Part shown: piece by piece, positions 7,744-17,300 of the stretch | Layout: each line of letters opens with the position of its first letter | Position numbering within the stretch: position 1 is the first letter of the stretch | Origin: Rhodococcus sp. HM1 | Lineage (GTDB): Bacteria; Actinomycetota; Actinomycetes; Mycobacteriales; Mycobacteriaceae | Assembly (NCBI RefSeq): GCF_023218075.1 | Contig: NZ_JALPTB010000054.1 | Span: 1 to 44,723, forward strand | Length of the DNA: 44,723 nucleotides | Direction of reading: 5' to 3' | The notes under the pieces: generated by a model | What the model was told of the DNA's origin: nothing | Databases searched by the model: none | The model's input: the letters and a program-made list of their open reading frames with translations, nothing else | Position numbers and translations under genes: made by a program

Positions 7744-8838
7744 CTAGCCGGCCGCTCGGACCGGCTGCCCGTCCGGGCCGCTGTCCGGCGGGTAGGTGCC
7801 GTTCGCATAGGGGTTGAACTCGTTGGTGAACAGCTCCTCCGGCTCGACGGCACCGGGCTGCAGACTGCCCAGTCGCACGCTCTGATCGATCCAGATCGCG
7901 AACTCCTCCGCGGCGATCACCCCGCCCGGTGTCGGCACCCCGGTGCTCTTCCACTGCCGCACGAAATCGGTGGACTCGCTGCGTCCGCGGCCTTCGATGA
8001 TCGCCACGAACCGGTCGATCACCTCCTGCCGCGGCGTGACCTGCGCCCACCGCAACGCACGCGCGGTGCCCTGCACGAAGTCGGCGACCGCGTCGGGATG
8101 CTCGGCGACGAATTCGTCCCGGAAGACGAACCCGCCGATCCCGAGCGGCCCGGTCAGATCCACGTCGGTGAACAGCGGGCGCAGTCCGCCGCGCGTGAGC
8201 GCCGCATCCTTGACTACCCCGCCGAGATTGCCGACGTCGATCTGCCCCTGCCGCAACGACTGTTCGGTGTTCAGAGGCGGCACCACGACGAGTTCGACCT
8301 GTGCGATCTCCTCGTCGGTCAGTCCCGCCCGGAACAGCCACTCCTTGATCACGTATTCGTGGTACGCGCCGAGGGTGTTGATCCCGATCTTCCGGCCGAT
8401 CAGGTCCCGCGCCGACCGCAGCGGACTGCCGTCGAGCACGTAGTACCCGTTGAAGCTGTCCTCCTCGGTGTCACCGTCGGAACCGTAGTTCGCGATCACC
8501 GTGGTCAGCGGTGCTCCCGCGTCGACCAGTTTGGCGATCGCCCCGTAGAACGCCGAGCCGAAATCCGTTTCGCCGGTCGCGGTGTTCTGAATGCTCGACG
8601 GCCCACTCGTGTTGTCGCCCAACCACTCCAACGTCACCGTGTCGAAGTAGCCGAGGTCCTCGGCCAGTTCAGGGAAGGTGACCGCACTGGCCGTGCCCTC
8701 GTATCGCAGCACCGTCTTCCCGGCCGGGTCCACCTGCTCGGTGTCCCCGGCCGGGCCGGCGCATGCCGTCGACACGAGTGCGAGCAGCGCGGCGAGGGCC
8801 GCGCCCACCGAAACCCTTCTTCGCAGCATCGACGGCAT
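7744..8838 (-). CDS. ABC transporter substrate-binding lipoprotein (sulfonate/nitrate/taurine type)
   Basis: The 364-residue protein has a basic N-terminus, a hydrophobic segment and a lipobox-like VSTAC with Cys26, so it should be a membrane-anchored lipoprotein outside the cytoplasmic membrane. The rest is a periplasmic-binding fold of the SsuA/TauA/NMT1-like class: conserved GETDFGSAFYGAIAKLVDAG, LIGRKIGINTLGAYHEYVIKEWL and GQIDVGNLG regions. Such proteins capture aliphatic sulfonates or similar anions for an importer. ATG at 8838 has GAGGAG upstream. It lies 13 bases after the second dioxygenase gene and is the last gene of that operon. No permease or ATPase gene is nearby, so it is an orphan binding protein in this window. 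Confidence 0.88.
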   Translation of the reverse strand: MPSMLRRRVSVGAALAALLALVSTACAGPAGDTEQVDPAGKTVLRYEGTASAVTFPELAEDLGYFDTVTLEWLGDNTSGPSSIQNTATGETDFGSAFYGAIAKLVDAGAPLTTVIANYGSDGDTEEDSFNGYYVLDGSPLRSARDLIGRKIGINTLGAYHEYVIKEWLFRAGLTDEEIAQVELVVVPPLNTEQSLRQGQIDVGNLGGVVKDAALTRGGLRPLFTDVDLTGPLGIGGFVFRDEFVAEHPDAVADFVQGTARALRWAQVTPRQEVIDRFVAIIEGRGRSESTDFVRQWKSTGVPTPGGVIAAEEFAIWIDQSVRLGSLQPGAVEPEELFTNEFNPYANGTYPPDSGPDGQPVRAAG

Positions 8839-8851
8839 CCGTGTCTCCTCG

Positions 8852-9784
8852 TCAGTCGCGCCCGTGGAAGGGCTCGCCGATCACGGAGACGGACCGCTGC
8901 CCGTCCGGTCCCACCGGCACGTCACCTTCGACGGTGGTGCGGTGCAGCACCCGCACCACGTCGAGGTGATCGAGGTCGGTGGGCGCCTGGTGCGCGGTGA
9001 TCCGGTTGTCCCACACGCCGATGCTGTCGTTCTCCCACCGCACCCGCACGGTGTAGGCCGGGTTGGTGATCTCCTCGAACAGCAGGTCGAGCAGCCGGTC
9101 GCTCTGGCGCGGCGACACCCCGAGGATGCGGCTGGTGAACCCGGGCGTGACGAACAGCCCCCGCTGCCCGGTTTCCGGATGCACCCGCACGACCGGGTGT
9201 TCGGTCACGTACGGCTCGGTGACGACGTGCTGTTCCGACTCGCTGCCGGCCGCCCACCGCGGTGCCCGGCCGCCGAAGCGGTGCTCGGCGCGCAGACCGT
9301 CGAGGAACGACTTGAGGGACTCGGGCAGGTTCGCGTACGCCGCGCCCAGGTCCGTCCAGGTGGTGTCGCCGCCGACGTCCGGTACCAGCTCGGACCGCAG
9401 GAACGTGATCGCCGGCGGGTTCACCAGCGCCGAGATGTCCGAATGCCAGAAGTTCGCGTACGAGTACTTCTTCGTCCCGGCCCGCGCTGCGTACTTGCGG
9501 CTGTCGACCTCGAGGATCTCCGGGAACTGCGAGTCGGGATCGTAGTTGTACGGGTGCGCGGGGGTGACCCGGCCGAAGTACTGCGTGAACCGGATCTGCT
9601 GGGCGTGGTCGAGCGGCTGGTTCCGGAAGAACAGCACCTTGTAGTCGAGCAGCGCCTCGCGCAGCTGCGCGACGGTCGCGGCGTCGAGTTCGCCGCTCAG
9701 GTCCACCCCGGCGACCTCCGCACCGAGGTATCCGGCGATCGGCGCGACCGTCGGTTCGGTGGCGCGCTCTGCGATGGCAGTCAT
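8852..9784 (-). CDS. TauD/AtsK-family Fe(II)/2-oxoglutarate dioxygenase (copy 1)
   Basis: The 310-residue protein belongs to the TauD family, which oxidatively cleaves sulfonates or alkyl sulfate esters to release sulfite or sulfate, using Fe(II), O2 and 2-oxoglutarate. The iron triad is visible: H114 and D116 in FWHSDI and H265 in VWDNRITAH. R278/R282 in the C-terminal VRVLHRTT segment are the likely 2-oxoglutarate anchors. Family hallmarks EHPVVRVHPETG and GDVPVGPDG are present. ATG at 9784 follows the preceding paralogue's stop by five bases; its GGAG overlaps that stop. It is about the same size as mycobacterial alkyl sulfatase Rv3406 and Pseudomonas AtsK (near 300). Substrate is not determined by sequence. 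Confidence 0.92.
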   Translation of the reverse strand: MTAIAERATEPTVAPIAGYLGAEVAGVDLSGELDAATVAQLREALLDYKVLFFRNQPLDHAQQIRFTQYFGRVTPAHPYNYDPDSQFPEILEVDSRKYAARAGTKKYSYANFWHSDISALVNPPAITFLRSELVPDVGGDTTWTDLGAAYANLPESLKSFLDGLRAEHRFGGRAPRWAAGSESEQHVVTEPYVTEHPVVRVHPETGQRGLFVTPGFTSRILGVSPRQSDRLLDLLFEEITNPAYTVRVRWENDSIGVWDNRITAHQAPTDLDHLDVVRVLHRTTVEGDVPVGPDGQRSVSVIGEPFHGRD

Positions 9785-9789
9785 GATCT

Positions 9790-10734
9790 CTACTCCTGTC
9801 CGCGGAAGGCGTCACCGGCGAGGGCGACCGACTCGCGGCCGTCCGGGCCGACCGGGACGTCGCCCTCGATGGTGGTGCGGTACAGCACCCGGGTGACGTC
9901 GAGATGGTCGAGGTCGGTCGGTGCCAGGTGGGCGGTGGCGCGGTTGTCCCACACCGCGAGCGAACCCGGCCGCCAGCGGAAACGCACCGTGTAGGCGGGG
10001 TTGGTGACCTCCTCGAACAGCAGATCGAGCAGGCGGTCGCTCTGCGACGGCGACAGTCCCACGATCCGGGCGGTGAAGCCGGGCTGCACGAACAGGGCCC
10101 GTTCGCCGGTCACCGGATGCACCCGCACGACGGGATGTTCGGAGACCAGCGGGTTCTCCTGCACCCGGCGGGCGTAATCGCTGTCCGCGGACCACTGCGG
10201 GCGGCGGCCACCGAATCGGTGTTCGGCGCGCAATCCGTCGACCAGCCGCTGCAGCGATTCGGGCAGTCCGTTGTACGCGGCGACGAGGTTCGTCCAGGTC
10301 GTGTCGCCACCGCGCACCGGGACCTCCCCGGAGCGCAGCAGTGTCACGGCCGGCGGGTTGACAACCGCGGTGACGTCGGTGTGCCACTGGTTGTCGTAGC
10401 TGTACTTCTTACGGCCGAAGCGCTTTTCGTACTTGCGGCTGTCCACGGCGAGGATCTCCGGGAACCCTTCCGGCGCCTCGTCGTCGTACGGATGCGACGG
10501 GGTCACGGTGCCGAAGTTGCGGGAGAACGCGATCTGCTGCGCATGGTCGATCTCCTGCTCCTGGAAGAACAGCACCTTGTATTCGTGCAGAGCCGCACGC
10601 AGCTGCTCGGAGATGTTGTCCGCGAGTGTATTTCGCAGGTCGAGACCGCTCACGTCGGCGCCGATGCGCCCGGCGACCGGGGTGATCGTGAACGTGCCGG
10701 CCGCGGCGGCAGGCGTGTCGGGTGCGAGTGTCAT
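9790..10734 (-). CDS. TauD/AtsK-family Fe(II)/2-oxoglutarate dioxygenase (copy 2)
   Basis: The 314-residue protein is a close paralogue of the downstream dioxygenase and the first structural gene of the operon. Iron ligands are H118 and D120 (QWHTDV) and H269 (VWDNRATAH). The segments FGGRRPQW, EHPVVRVHPVTGERALFVQPGF and SQSDRLLDLLFEE are shared with copy 1 almost residue for residue, which indicates a tandem duplication. ATG at 10734 has GAGGGA six bases upstream. The leader carries a 13-bp direct repeat, and an IclR gene lies upstream in the same direction. It probably splits a sulfur-oxygen or sulfur-carbon bond in an organosulfur compound taken up with the help of the adjacent binding protein. 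Confidence 0.92.
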   Translation of the reverse strand: MTLAPDTPAAAAGTFTITPVAGRIGADVSGLDLRNTLADNISEQLRAALHEYKVLFFQEQEIDHAQQIAFSRNFGTVTPSHPYDDEAPEGFPEILAVDSRKYEKRFGRKKYSYDNQWHTDVTAVVNPPAVTLLRSGEVPVRGGDTTWTNLVAAYNGLPESLQRLVDGLRAEHRFGGRRPQWSADSDYARRVQENPLVSEHPVVRVHPVTGERALFVQPGFTARIVGLSPSQSDRLLDLLFEEVTNPAYTVRFRWRPGSLAVWDNRATAHLAPTDLDHLDVTRVLYRTTIEGDVPVGPDGRESVALAGDAFRGQE

Positions 10735-10746
10735 GGGTTTCCCTCA

Positions 10747-10773
10747 CTGTGGAATCGATGCTGTGGAATCGAT
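10747..10773. repeat. 13-bp direct repeat in the dioxygenase operon leader
   Basis: CTGTGGAATCGAT occurs twice (10747-10759 and 10761-10773), separated by one base, just upstream of the Shine-Dalgarno of the first dioxygenase. It contains the palindrome ATCGAT. It could be a tandem regulator site or part of the transcript leader. Confidence 0.75.
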
Positions 10774-10841
10774 CGGTGGTTCGGACCGGAATCCGGTGCC
10801 TGTCACCACCGTGCCGTCCGGGAAGCCCCGGCGGAACCCGC

Positions 10842-10858
10842 TTTTCACGATGCGAAAA
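10842..10858. promoter_or_regulatory. Candidate IclR operator TTTTC-N7-GAAAA
   Basis: An imperfect 17-bp palindrome lies four bases beyond the IclR stop codon and about 110 bases upstream of the first dioxygenase start. Outer arms TTTTC/GAAAA are perfect. Binding by the neighbouring IclR protein is an inference from position. Confidence 0.35.
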
Positions 10859-10862
10859 AGAC

Positions 10863-11591
10863 TCAGCCGGAATAATTCTCGGCACTGGCGAGACGAGGGA
10901 CCCGGCGTCCGATACGGGCTGCGGCGCGCTGCATGGCGGGCACCACGTCACCGACGGCACGGTCGGTGAGACGGCGACGCCCCGCCTGGACACCGACCGC
11001 ACCCCACGGCCGCCGGTCGCTGCCGAACACCGGCACCGCCAGCGCCAGCACCGAGGACCGTTCGTTCCGGACCTCGGCGGCGTATCCGCGGCGGCGGACG
11101 AGTTCGAGTTCGGCGGCCAGCGCCGGGGATCGGGGCCGCGCGGGACCGAACGCCAGGATCGCGCGGCCCATCACGCTGTCGTCGATTCCCTCGCCGGCGG
11201 GCGGGATCTGCCCGTCGCAGCCACCGGACGGGGGCCGGGCCGAGAACACCGACAGCACCTCGCCGGACCGCGCGACCCCCAGACTCGCCGCGAGGTCGAT
11301 GTCCGCGGCCAGCGCGTACAGATCCGGCGCCCAGTGCTCGACGCCGAGCCGCATCAGCGGCGGCACTGCCAGCGAGAACAGACCCGGACCCACCCGGTAG
11401 CCGTCCCCTCCAGGGACACGTTCGAGCATCCGTCCGCGCACGAGGGCCTGCACGATCCGGTGCGTCGTGCTCACCGGCAGCCCGGTGCGCGCGGCCAGCG
11501 AACCGAGTCCGAGTTCGGTGTCGCCGCCGTCGAAACACGCCAGCACGGCGATCGCGCGTTCGACTGCCTGAGACCCGGATCTAGGTGTCAT
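10863..11591 (-). CDS. IclR-family transcriptional regulator
   Basis: The 242-residue protein has the IclR layout: an N-terminal winged helix at about residues 8-70 (AVERAIAVLACF, LGSLAARTGLPVSTTHRIVQALV, GYRVGPGLFSL) and a C-terminal GAF-like effector domain (DDSVMGRAILAFGP, RGYAAEVRNERSSVLALAVPVF). These regulators bind small acids or aromatic compounds and act as repressors or activators. ATG at 11591 has CAGGAG upstream. It lies just upstream of, and in the same direction as, the dioxygenase/SBP operon, which it most likely controls. On the other side it is divergent from the Wadjet operon across 170 bases. Confidence 0.9.
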   Translation of the reverse strand: MTPRSGSQAVERAIAVLACFDGGDTELGLGSLAARTGLPVSTTHRIVQALVRGRMLERVPGGDGYRVGPGLFSLAVPPLMRLGVEHWAPDLYALAADIDLAASLGVARSGEVLSVFSARPPSGGCDGQIPPAGEGIDDSVMGRAILAFGPARPRSPALAAELELVRRRGYAAEVRNERSSVLALAVPVFGSDRRPWGAVGVQAGRRRLTDRAVGDVVPAMQRAAARIGRRVPRLASAENYSG

Positions 11592-11708
11592 CGCTCGGTG
11601 CTCCTGGATGTGCGCGTTCCGGCGCGTCGTCGCACCGGCCGGTTCGCACTATCTCCGGGGCCGCAACCCCCGGCAATGGTTTTCCGCACCGGGTGGTCCA
11701 AGTCTTCG

Positions 11709-11729
11709 GTCCCCCGTTAGCCTGTCCGT
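11709..11729 (+). promoter_or_regulatory. Promoter-like element upstream of jetA
   Basis: GTCCCCCG-T-TAGCCT carries a TAnnnT -10-like box at 11718-11723, 44 bases before the jetA ATG. It matches the element before the TY-Chap gene (469-489) at 17 of 21 positions. No typical -35 is evident. Confidence 0.4.
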
Positions 11730-11761
11730 ACGTTGAACGTGGGTGGGGAGGTAGGCACGGC

Positions 11762-13204
11762 ATGGGCGAAAACCGCCGCCGCGATCTGTTCCGCCACCTC
11801 GCCGACGACGACGCCGACGACTATCTCGCGATCGTCGCGTGTCTCTGCGACACGCTCGCCTCCGATCTGTCCGCCGCCGAGATCGCCGACCGCATCCCGG
11901 GTAGGCCGTTGACCGCGCAGGTCGTCGAGCAACGCTGCCGCCGCCTCGTCGAGTGGGGCAATCTGACGGCGACCCGGCCGGCGGGGGTCGACACGGACAC
12001 CGATCGGGACCGGTTCCGGGTGTCCGTCTTCGGCGGCCGGGTGCATCGCGAGGCGACCGCCGTCCTGACCGCGCGCGACGGTGCCCGCGAGGTGGCCCGC
12101 GAGGTGCTCGGTCTGATCGCCGAGGATCTCGCCGGCCTCGCGGACGCGCCGGGGACGGCCCGCACCGACCCGGAGGCGGTGTCCGGTCTCGTCACCAGCG
12201 TGTTCACGCACCATCGGACGTTCACCGACAGCATCGCCGACTTCTACGCGTATCTCGCGGACGTGCTGGCCCGGTTCGATCTGTCCGGGGACGAGTTCGG
12301 CCGGCTCAAGACGCTGCTGCTCGAATACGTCGATCTCCTCGACGGCGACGTCGCCCGGCACACCCCGGTCATCGCGGCGCGTCTGGACGCGCTGATCCCC
12401 CGGCTCGATCCGCTGCTCGCGGCACTTCCCGGCCCGCCCGTTCCGGACGGTATCCCGGTCGCGCGGCCCGCGGGCCGCACCCGCGGCGACTGGGAGGAAC
12501 TCGCCGCCTGGTACGCCGCGGATGCCGGGCCGAAGCAGTTGCGGGAGGCGGCCGGGCAGGCGCTGGGCCGGTTGCTCGGTCACACCCGGCGACGGCTCGC
12601 GCCCACCGGCGCGGGCGGCTCACGGCGTGCCGATCTGCTGACGCTGGCCGGACGGTTCGCGGAATCCTCGGATGCGCAGGCGCACCGGTTGTTCGCCGCG
12701 GACTTCGCCGCCTACCCGAGCCGGCACCTGCTGCTCGGCCCCGACGAGCCGGACCCGCGGATCGGGCCGGGCACCTCGTGGTGGGACGCCGATCCGGTAC
12801 CGGTGCCGGTGTCGCTGCGGGAACGCGGGGACCGGTCTCCCCGCGGCCACAGCGCCCGCGTACCGGACCCGACGCCGGACCGCAGGCGGATCGCGGCCCT
12901 CGCCCACGCCGACACCGAGGCGCGCCGTGCCGCCGCGGCCGAACTCGTCGCCGCCGGCGACCTGCACGGCGCGACCGTGTCCGCCGCGGCACGCGAACTG
13001 CTGCTCGATCGTCTCGCGGCGCTGCTCGCACGGCACCGCACCCTGGACACCGCGGTGCGGGTGCAGGACAGCGACCTCGGGTTGTGCCTGCACGCCGCGC
13101 CGGGACCGGACACCGTGGTGCACGGCCCGGACGGTGATCTGACGGTGCACGCCGTGCTGCTGCGCGCGACAGCCGTGGATTCGTGGCAGGTGAGCGCCCT
13201 GTGA
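11762..13204 (+). CDS. jetA: Wadjet type II JetA (DUF2397 / TIGR02677, kleisin-like)
   Basis: The 480-residue protein matches the DUF2397/TIGR02677 family, the first gene of type II Wadjet (JetABCD) systems; family traits are the RRDLFRHLADDDADDYLAIV start and the winged-helix-like N-terminal domain. In Wadjet complexes JetA is the kleisin-like linker that closes the SMC ring. Wadjet systems recognise and cleave foreign circular DNA such as plasmids. ATG at 11762 has GGAGG about ten bases upstream; the frame upstream of it has no ribosome binding site. Its TGA overlaps the GTG of jetB by four bases (GTGA), so the genes are translationally coupled. Length is close to the family norm, and no frameshift is seen. 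Confidence 0.88.
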   Translation: MGENRRRDLFRHLADDDADDYLAIVACLCDTLASDLSAAEIADRIPGRPLTAQVVEQRCRRLVEWGNLTATRPAGVDTDTDRDRFRVSVFGGRVHREATAVLTARDGAREVAREVLGLIAEDLAGLADAPGTARTDPEAVSGLVTSVFTHHRTFTDSIADFYAYLADVLARFDLSGDEFGRLKTLLLEYVDLLDGDVARHTPVIAARLDALIPRLDPLLAALPGPPVPDGIPVARPAGRTRGDWEELAAWYAADAGPKQLREAAGQALGRLLGHTRRRLAPTGAGGSRRADLLTLAGRFAESSDAQAHRLFAADFAAYPSRHLLLGPDEPDPRIGPGTSWWDADPVPVPVSLRERGDRSPRGHSARVPDPTPDRRRIAALAHADTEARRAAAAELVAAGDLHGATVSAAARELLLDRLAALLARHRTLDTAVRVQDSDLGLCLHAAPGPDTVVHGPDGDLTVHAVLLRATAVDSWQVSAL

Positions 13205-14346
13205 CGACCGGCACCGGTACCGCCGCGCAGGACGCGACGGGACGCCGCGACGCGGCGCGCACACTGCTGCAGCAGCCGATCCTCACCGCGGGCCGCGACC
13301 CGGACGCCCTGGCGCTGGTCCGGCGGCACGCGACGGCGTTGCGCACGATGTTCGCGAGCCGCCTCGGCTACACCCTCGTCGTGGAACCGACGTTCGCGCG
13401 CCTGGTCAAGGCCGCCCCGGCCCCGGGCACACCGCCGCGGCCGCTGCTGCGCGACGGCGGCGAACCGTTCGGCGCCGCGACCTACGCCCACCTGGCGCTG
13501 GTGTGCGCGGCCCTGCTCGCTCCGGGCATCGGCGATCACGTGCTCGTCTCCGCACTGGCCGAGCAGGTCCACGCGGACGCCACCGCGCTCGGTATCGCCG
13601 GGTCCGATCCGGTCGCGGACCGGCGGCAACTGGTGGCGGCGCTGCGGGCGTTGCAGGACTGGGGTGTGCTGACCGACGACGCCGGGATCGTCGACCGGTG
13701 GGCCGTCGGGGACGGCGAGGACGGGGTGCTGGACGTGCACCGCCCGCTGCTGGCCCACGTGCTCGCACCGGCGCCGGACGCCGGCGTTCCGCCGGTCCCG
13801 GCGCGGGTGCGGTTGTACCGCAGGCTCGTCGAGGATCCGGTCGTCGCACGCGACGACCTCGCCCCGGACGAGCTCGACGAACTGCACCGTGACCGGGTCG
13901 AACTGGCACACCGGCTCGACGAGGATTTCGGGCTCACCCTCGAGGTCCGCACCGAAGGTGCCCTCGCGTACGACGCGGACGGCACCCTCACCGATCTGTC
14001 GTTCCCCGGGCCGGGAACCCTGAAACAGGCTGCACTGCTTCTCATCTCGTCGCTGATCGAGGAGCACGAACCGACCCCGGGCGCGGATCTGGTGATCTCC
14101 GCGGCCGCGGTCGACGCCGCGATCGCGAGCCTGGTGTCCACCCACGCGCGGGACTGGCGGGCCCGGTACGTGCGCGACCCGGACACCCTGCGCCGCGAGA
14201 TCACGGATCTGCTGGCCGACCTGCACTTGGCCCACCCGGACGGCGGCGGACTCGTGCTGCACGCCCCGGCCGCCCGCTACCGCCCGACTGCCACCGAACG
14301 ACCGGACATCGAAACACACACGGACACCGAAAGACCCGCGCCATGA
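13201..14346 (+). CDS. jetB: Wadjet type II JetB (DUF2398 / TIGR02678, KITE-like)
   Basis: The 381-residue protein matches DUF2398/TIGR02678, the partner always found after the DUF2397 gene. JetB is the KITE-type winged-helix subunit that bridges JetA and the SMC heads. Characteristic features are the DAARTLLQQPILTAGRD start, the central RRQLVAALRALQDWGVL winged-helix segment and the late LVSTHARDWRARYVRDP region. The GTG at 13201 overlaps the jetA stop (GTGA); an alternative in-frame GTG at 13183 is less likely. The 3' end overlaps the jetC ATG by four bases (ATGA). Coupled translation suggests a fixed stoichiometry. It is cytoplasmic. Confidence 0.88.
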   Translation: MTTGTGTAAQDATGRRDAARTLLQQPILTAGRDPDALALVRRHATALRTMFASRLGYTLVVEPTFARLVKAAPAPGTPPRPLLRDGGEPFGAATYAHLALVCAALLAPGIGDHVLVSALAEQVHADATALGIAGSDPVADRRQLVAALRALQDWGVLTDDAGIVDRWAVGDGEDGVLDVHRPLLAHVLAPAPDAGVPPVPARVRLYRRLVEDPVVARDDLAPDELDELHRDRVELAHRLDEDFGLTLEVRTEGALAYDADGTLTDLSFPGPGTLKQAALLLISSLIEEHEPTPGADLVISAAAVDAAIASLVSTHARDWRARYVRDPDTLRREITDLLADLHLAHPDGGGLVLHAPAARYRPTATERPDIETHTDTERPAP

Positions 14347-17300
14347 CCCGACCCTCCGCCTCGATCGCTCCGGCCCACCACCCCAGGCGGTGGCGGCTCT
14401 CGCGCGCCGGCATCGTCAACGTCTGGCACTACCTGGACACCGAGTTCACGCTCTCGGGCGGTCGGCTGATCCTGCGCGGCACCAACGGTTCCGGCAAGTC
14501 CCGCGCGCTCGAGATGCTGTTGCCGTATCTGCTCGACGGCGACCGCAAACGCATGGACGCGACCGGCGCCGGGAAGGTGAACCTCGACGAACTCATGCGC
14601 ACCGGCGCCGGCGACCAGGACAACCGCGTCGGCTATCTGTGGATCGAACTCGCCTGCCCCGACGAATATTTCACGATCGGCGCGCACATCCGCTACAGCG
14701 CGGCCGCGCATCGCAGCGAGGTGCACCTGTTCACCACCGGCCTGCGCGTCGGCCACGATCTGACGTTGGTGGACGAGCATCGGATGCCGCTCTCGCGCGA
14801 CGACCTGATCGCCGCCGTCGGCGCCGACCGCGTCACCCGCAGCCCCGAGGAGCACCGCGACACCGTCCGCACCGAAGTCTTCGGTCTGCGCGGCGAATCC
14901 GGACGCGACCGGTACACCGGCCTGCTGCAGCTGCTGCACACGCTGCGCTCCCCCGACGTGGGCAACCGCATCGACGAGGGGCGGCTGCCACAGATCCTGT
15001 CCGACGCGCTGCCGCCGCTGAGCGAGAACCTGCTCACCACCGCCGGCGACCGTCTCGACGGGCTCACCGAAACCCGCACCGCCCAGGAACATCTCGAAGA
15101 GACACGGGAACATCTCGAACAGTTCCACGAGGTGTACCGCCGCTACGCGACGCACGTGCTGCGCGAGGCCGCCGACGCCGCGGCGCACGCCGCCGACCGG
15201 GTGGCGACGACGACGGCGGAACTCGCCGAGGCCGACGCCGACGCCGCCGATCTGGAAGCCCAGTCCGCTGCCGCCGACACCCGCCTGCGGGAACGTCGCG
15301 ACCAGCTCGACGAACTCGAACGCGCCGTCCGGGGCCTCGAGTCGCGCCCGCTGTTCCGGGACGCGGACGATCTCGCGCAGCGCCGCGCCACCGTCGCCGC
15401 CCTCGCCGACGCCGCGGAACAGGCACTCGACAGTGCGGCCCGGGCCAGGCACCACGAACAGATCGACGCCGAGGTCGCGGCCGAGCACGTCGACGAGCTC
15501 ACCGCCGCGGTGTCCCGCTCGGCCGAGCTGCTCGCCGAGGCGAAGGCACGCCTGGGCGCGGCGTCGATGCCGCACACCGCCCTCCCCACCGAACTGCTGC
15601 TGCACGTCGACACGGCCCCGCCCCGCATGGAACCGGTCCGCACCGACCGCGACACCGTGCCGGCCGCGCAGGTGCGTCCGGCCGTCGCGGACCTGCAGTT
15701 GCGGCCCGACGACCTCGAATCGGCGCGCGACGCCGCGCACGACGCGGCGATCGCCGCGCAGCGCCGCAGCGACCGCGCGGGGCGGCGGCTCGAGGAGGCC
15801 CGCCGCCTGGAGGCCGCCGAACGCACCGTCCACACCGCCGAGGCGGACGCCGAACGGACCGCCGGGGAGGCCGAACGCGACCGTGCCGAGCTCGCCGAGT
15901 CGACCCGGGTCCGGGACGACGCCGCCATCGACCTCAACCGGCGCTGGCGGGCCTGGATCACCGATCCCCGCACCGTGCGGTTGCTGCCCACGGTCGAACA
16001 GGACGGGCCCGAACTCCTGCAGGTGCTCGCCACGGATCTCGAGGCGCTCACCGGCACCGGCGGCGCGGACGCCGACGCGGCTCTGACCGAACTCGACCGG
16101 CTCCCCGATACCGCCGCCCGCGCCGCACGCGACGGCATCGCCGCCGAACTCGCCGCACTCGAACTCGCCGACCACGACGCCGATGCCATCCGCACGGCGC
16201 TGCTCGAGGAACGCAAGACCCTCGAGGCGGACCGGCAGCAGGCACCCGAGGACGCGCCGTGGCGACGCGAGAACGACGGTGTACCCCTTTGGCGCGCAGT
16301 CGAATTCGCCGACAGTCTCGGGGTGGACGACCGGGCCGGGGTGGAAGCGGCACTGCTCGCCGCCGGTCTCCTCACCGCCACCGTCGACGGCGACGGCCGC
16401 CTGCGCGCCCAGTCCGGCCAGGTCCTCGTCTCGCCCCGCAACGAACCGCCGCGGAATCCGCTGTCGACGGTGCTCGTCCCCTCCCCCACCGCCCCGGTGC
16501 CGGAGACGGCGATCGCGACGGTGCTCGCCGCGATCGGCTTCGAGGACGCCGGCGCGATCGCGTCGGTGTCCCGCGACGGGCGCTGGCACAACGGGGTGCT
16601 GCGCGGACGGCACACCGCCGACGAAGCCCGGTTCATCGGCGGCCACCACCCCGGCGACCCCGACGCACCCGGCCGCCACGCCGAACGTCTCGACGAGATC
16701 GCCGCGGAGCTCGCCGCCGCCGACGTCGCCGCCGCGCAGCGCGCCGAGCGCCGTCGCGCTCTCGAACAGGATCGGCGCGATCTCGACACCCACCTGCCGA
16801 CGGCACCGCGGTCGATCGCGCTGCGCGAGGCCCGCATCCGGACCCGCGAGCACGAGGCGCGCGCGAGGCGCAGCGCGGAGGCGGCGGTCGCGGCGCGCGA
16901 CCGTGCCGCCGAGCTGCGGGCCCGCTGGTCCGCCGACCTCGACACCCACCGCGCCACGTGCGCGCACTTCGAGATGCCGTCCGACGTCGCCGCCCTCGAA
17001 GCGGTCGTCGAGGCGTGCGCCGACGCCGGGCGCGCATGCGTCGACCTCGCCCGCGGCCTCGACGACGTGCGGGCGAGCCGCGACCGGCACAGCCGCGCCG
17101 TCCACCGGTTCGCCGACAGCGGCGCGCGGCGCGTCGAGGCCGAGGCGGTCGCCGAGGCCCGCTGGCACGAGTGGCACGGTAAGGCCGCCGTGGTGGCGGC
17201 GCAGCACGAGGCCGTCGCGATGAGCGTCGCGGAGCTCGAGGCCGAACTGTCCAGCTCCGTCACCGAGCAGGGCCGCACCGAGGAACAGTGCCGCCGCACG

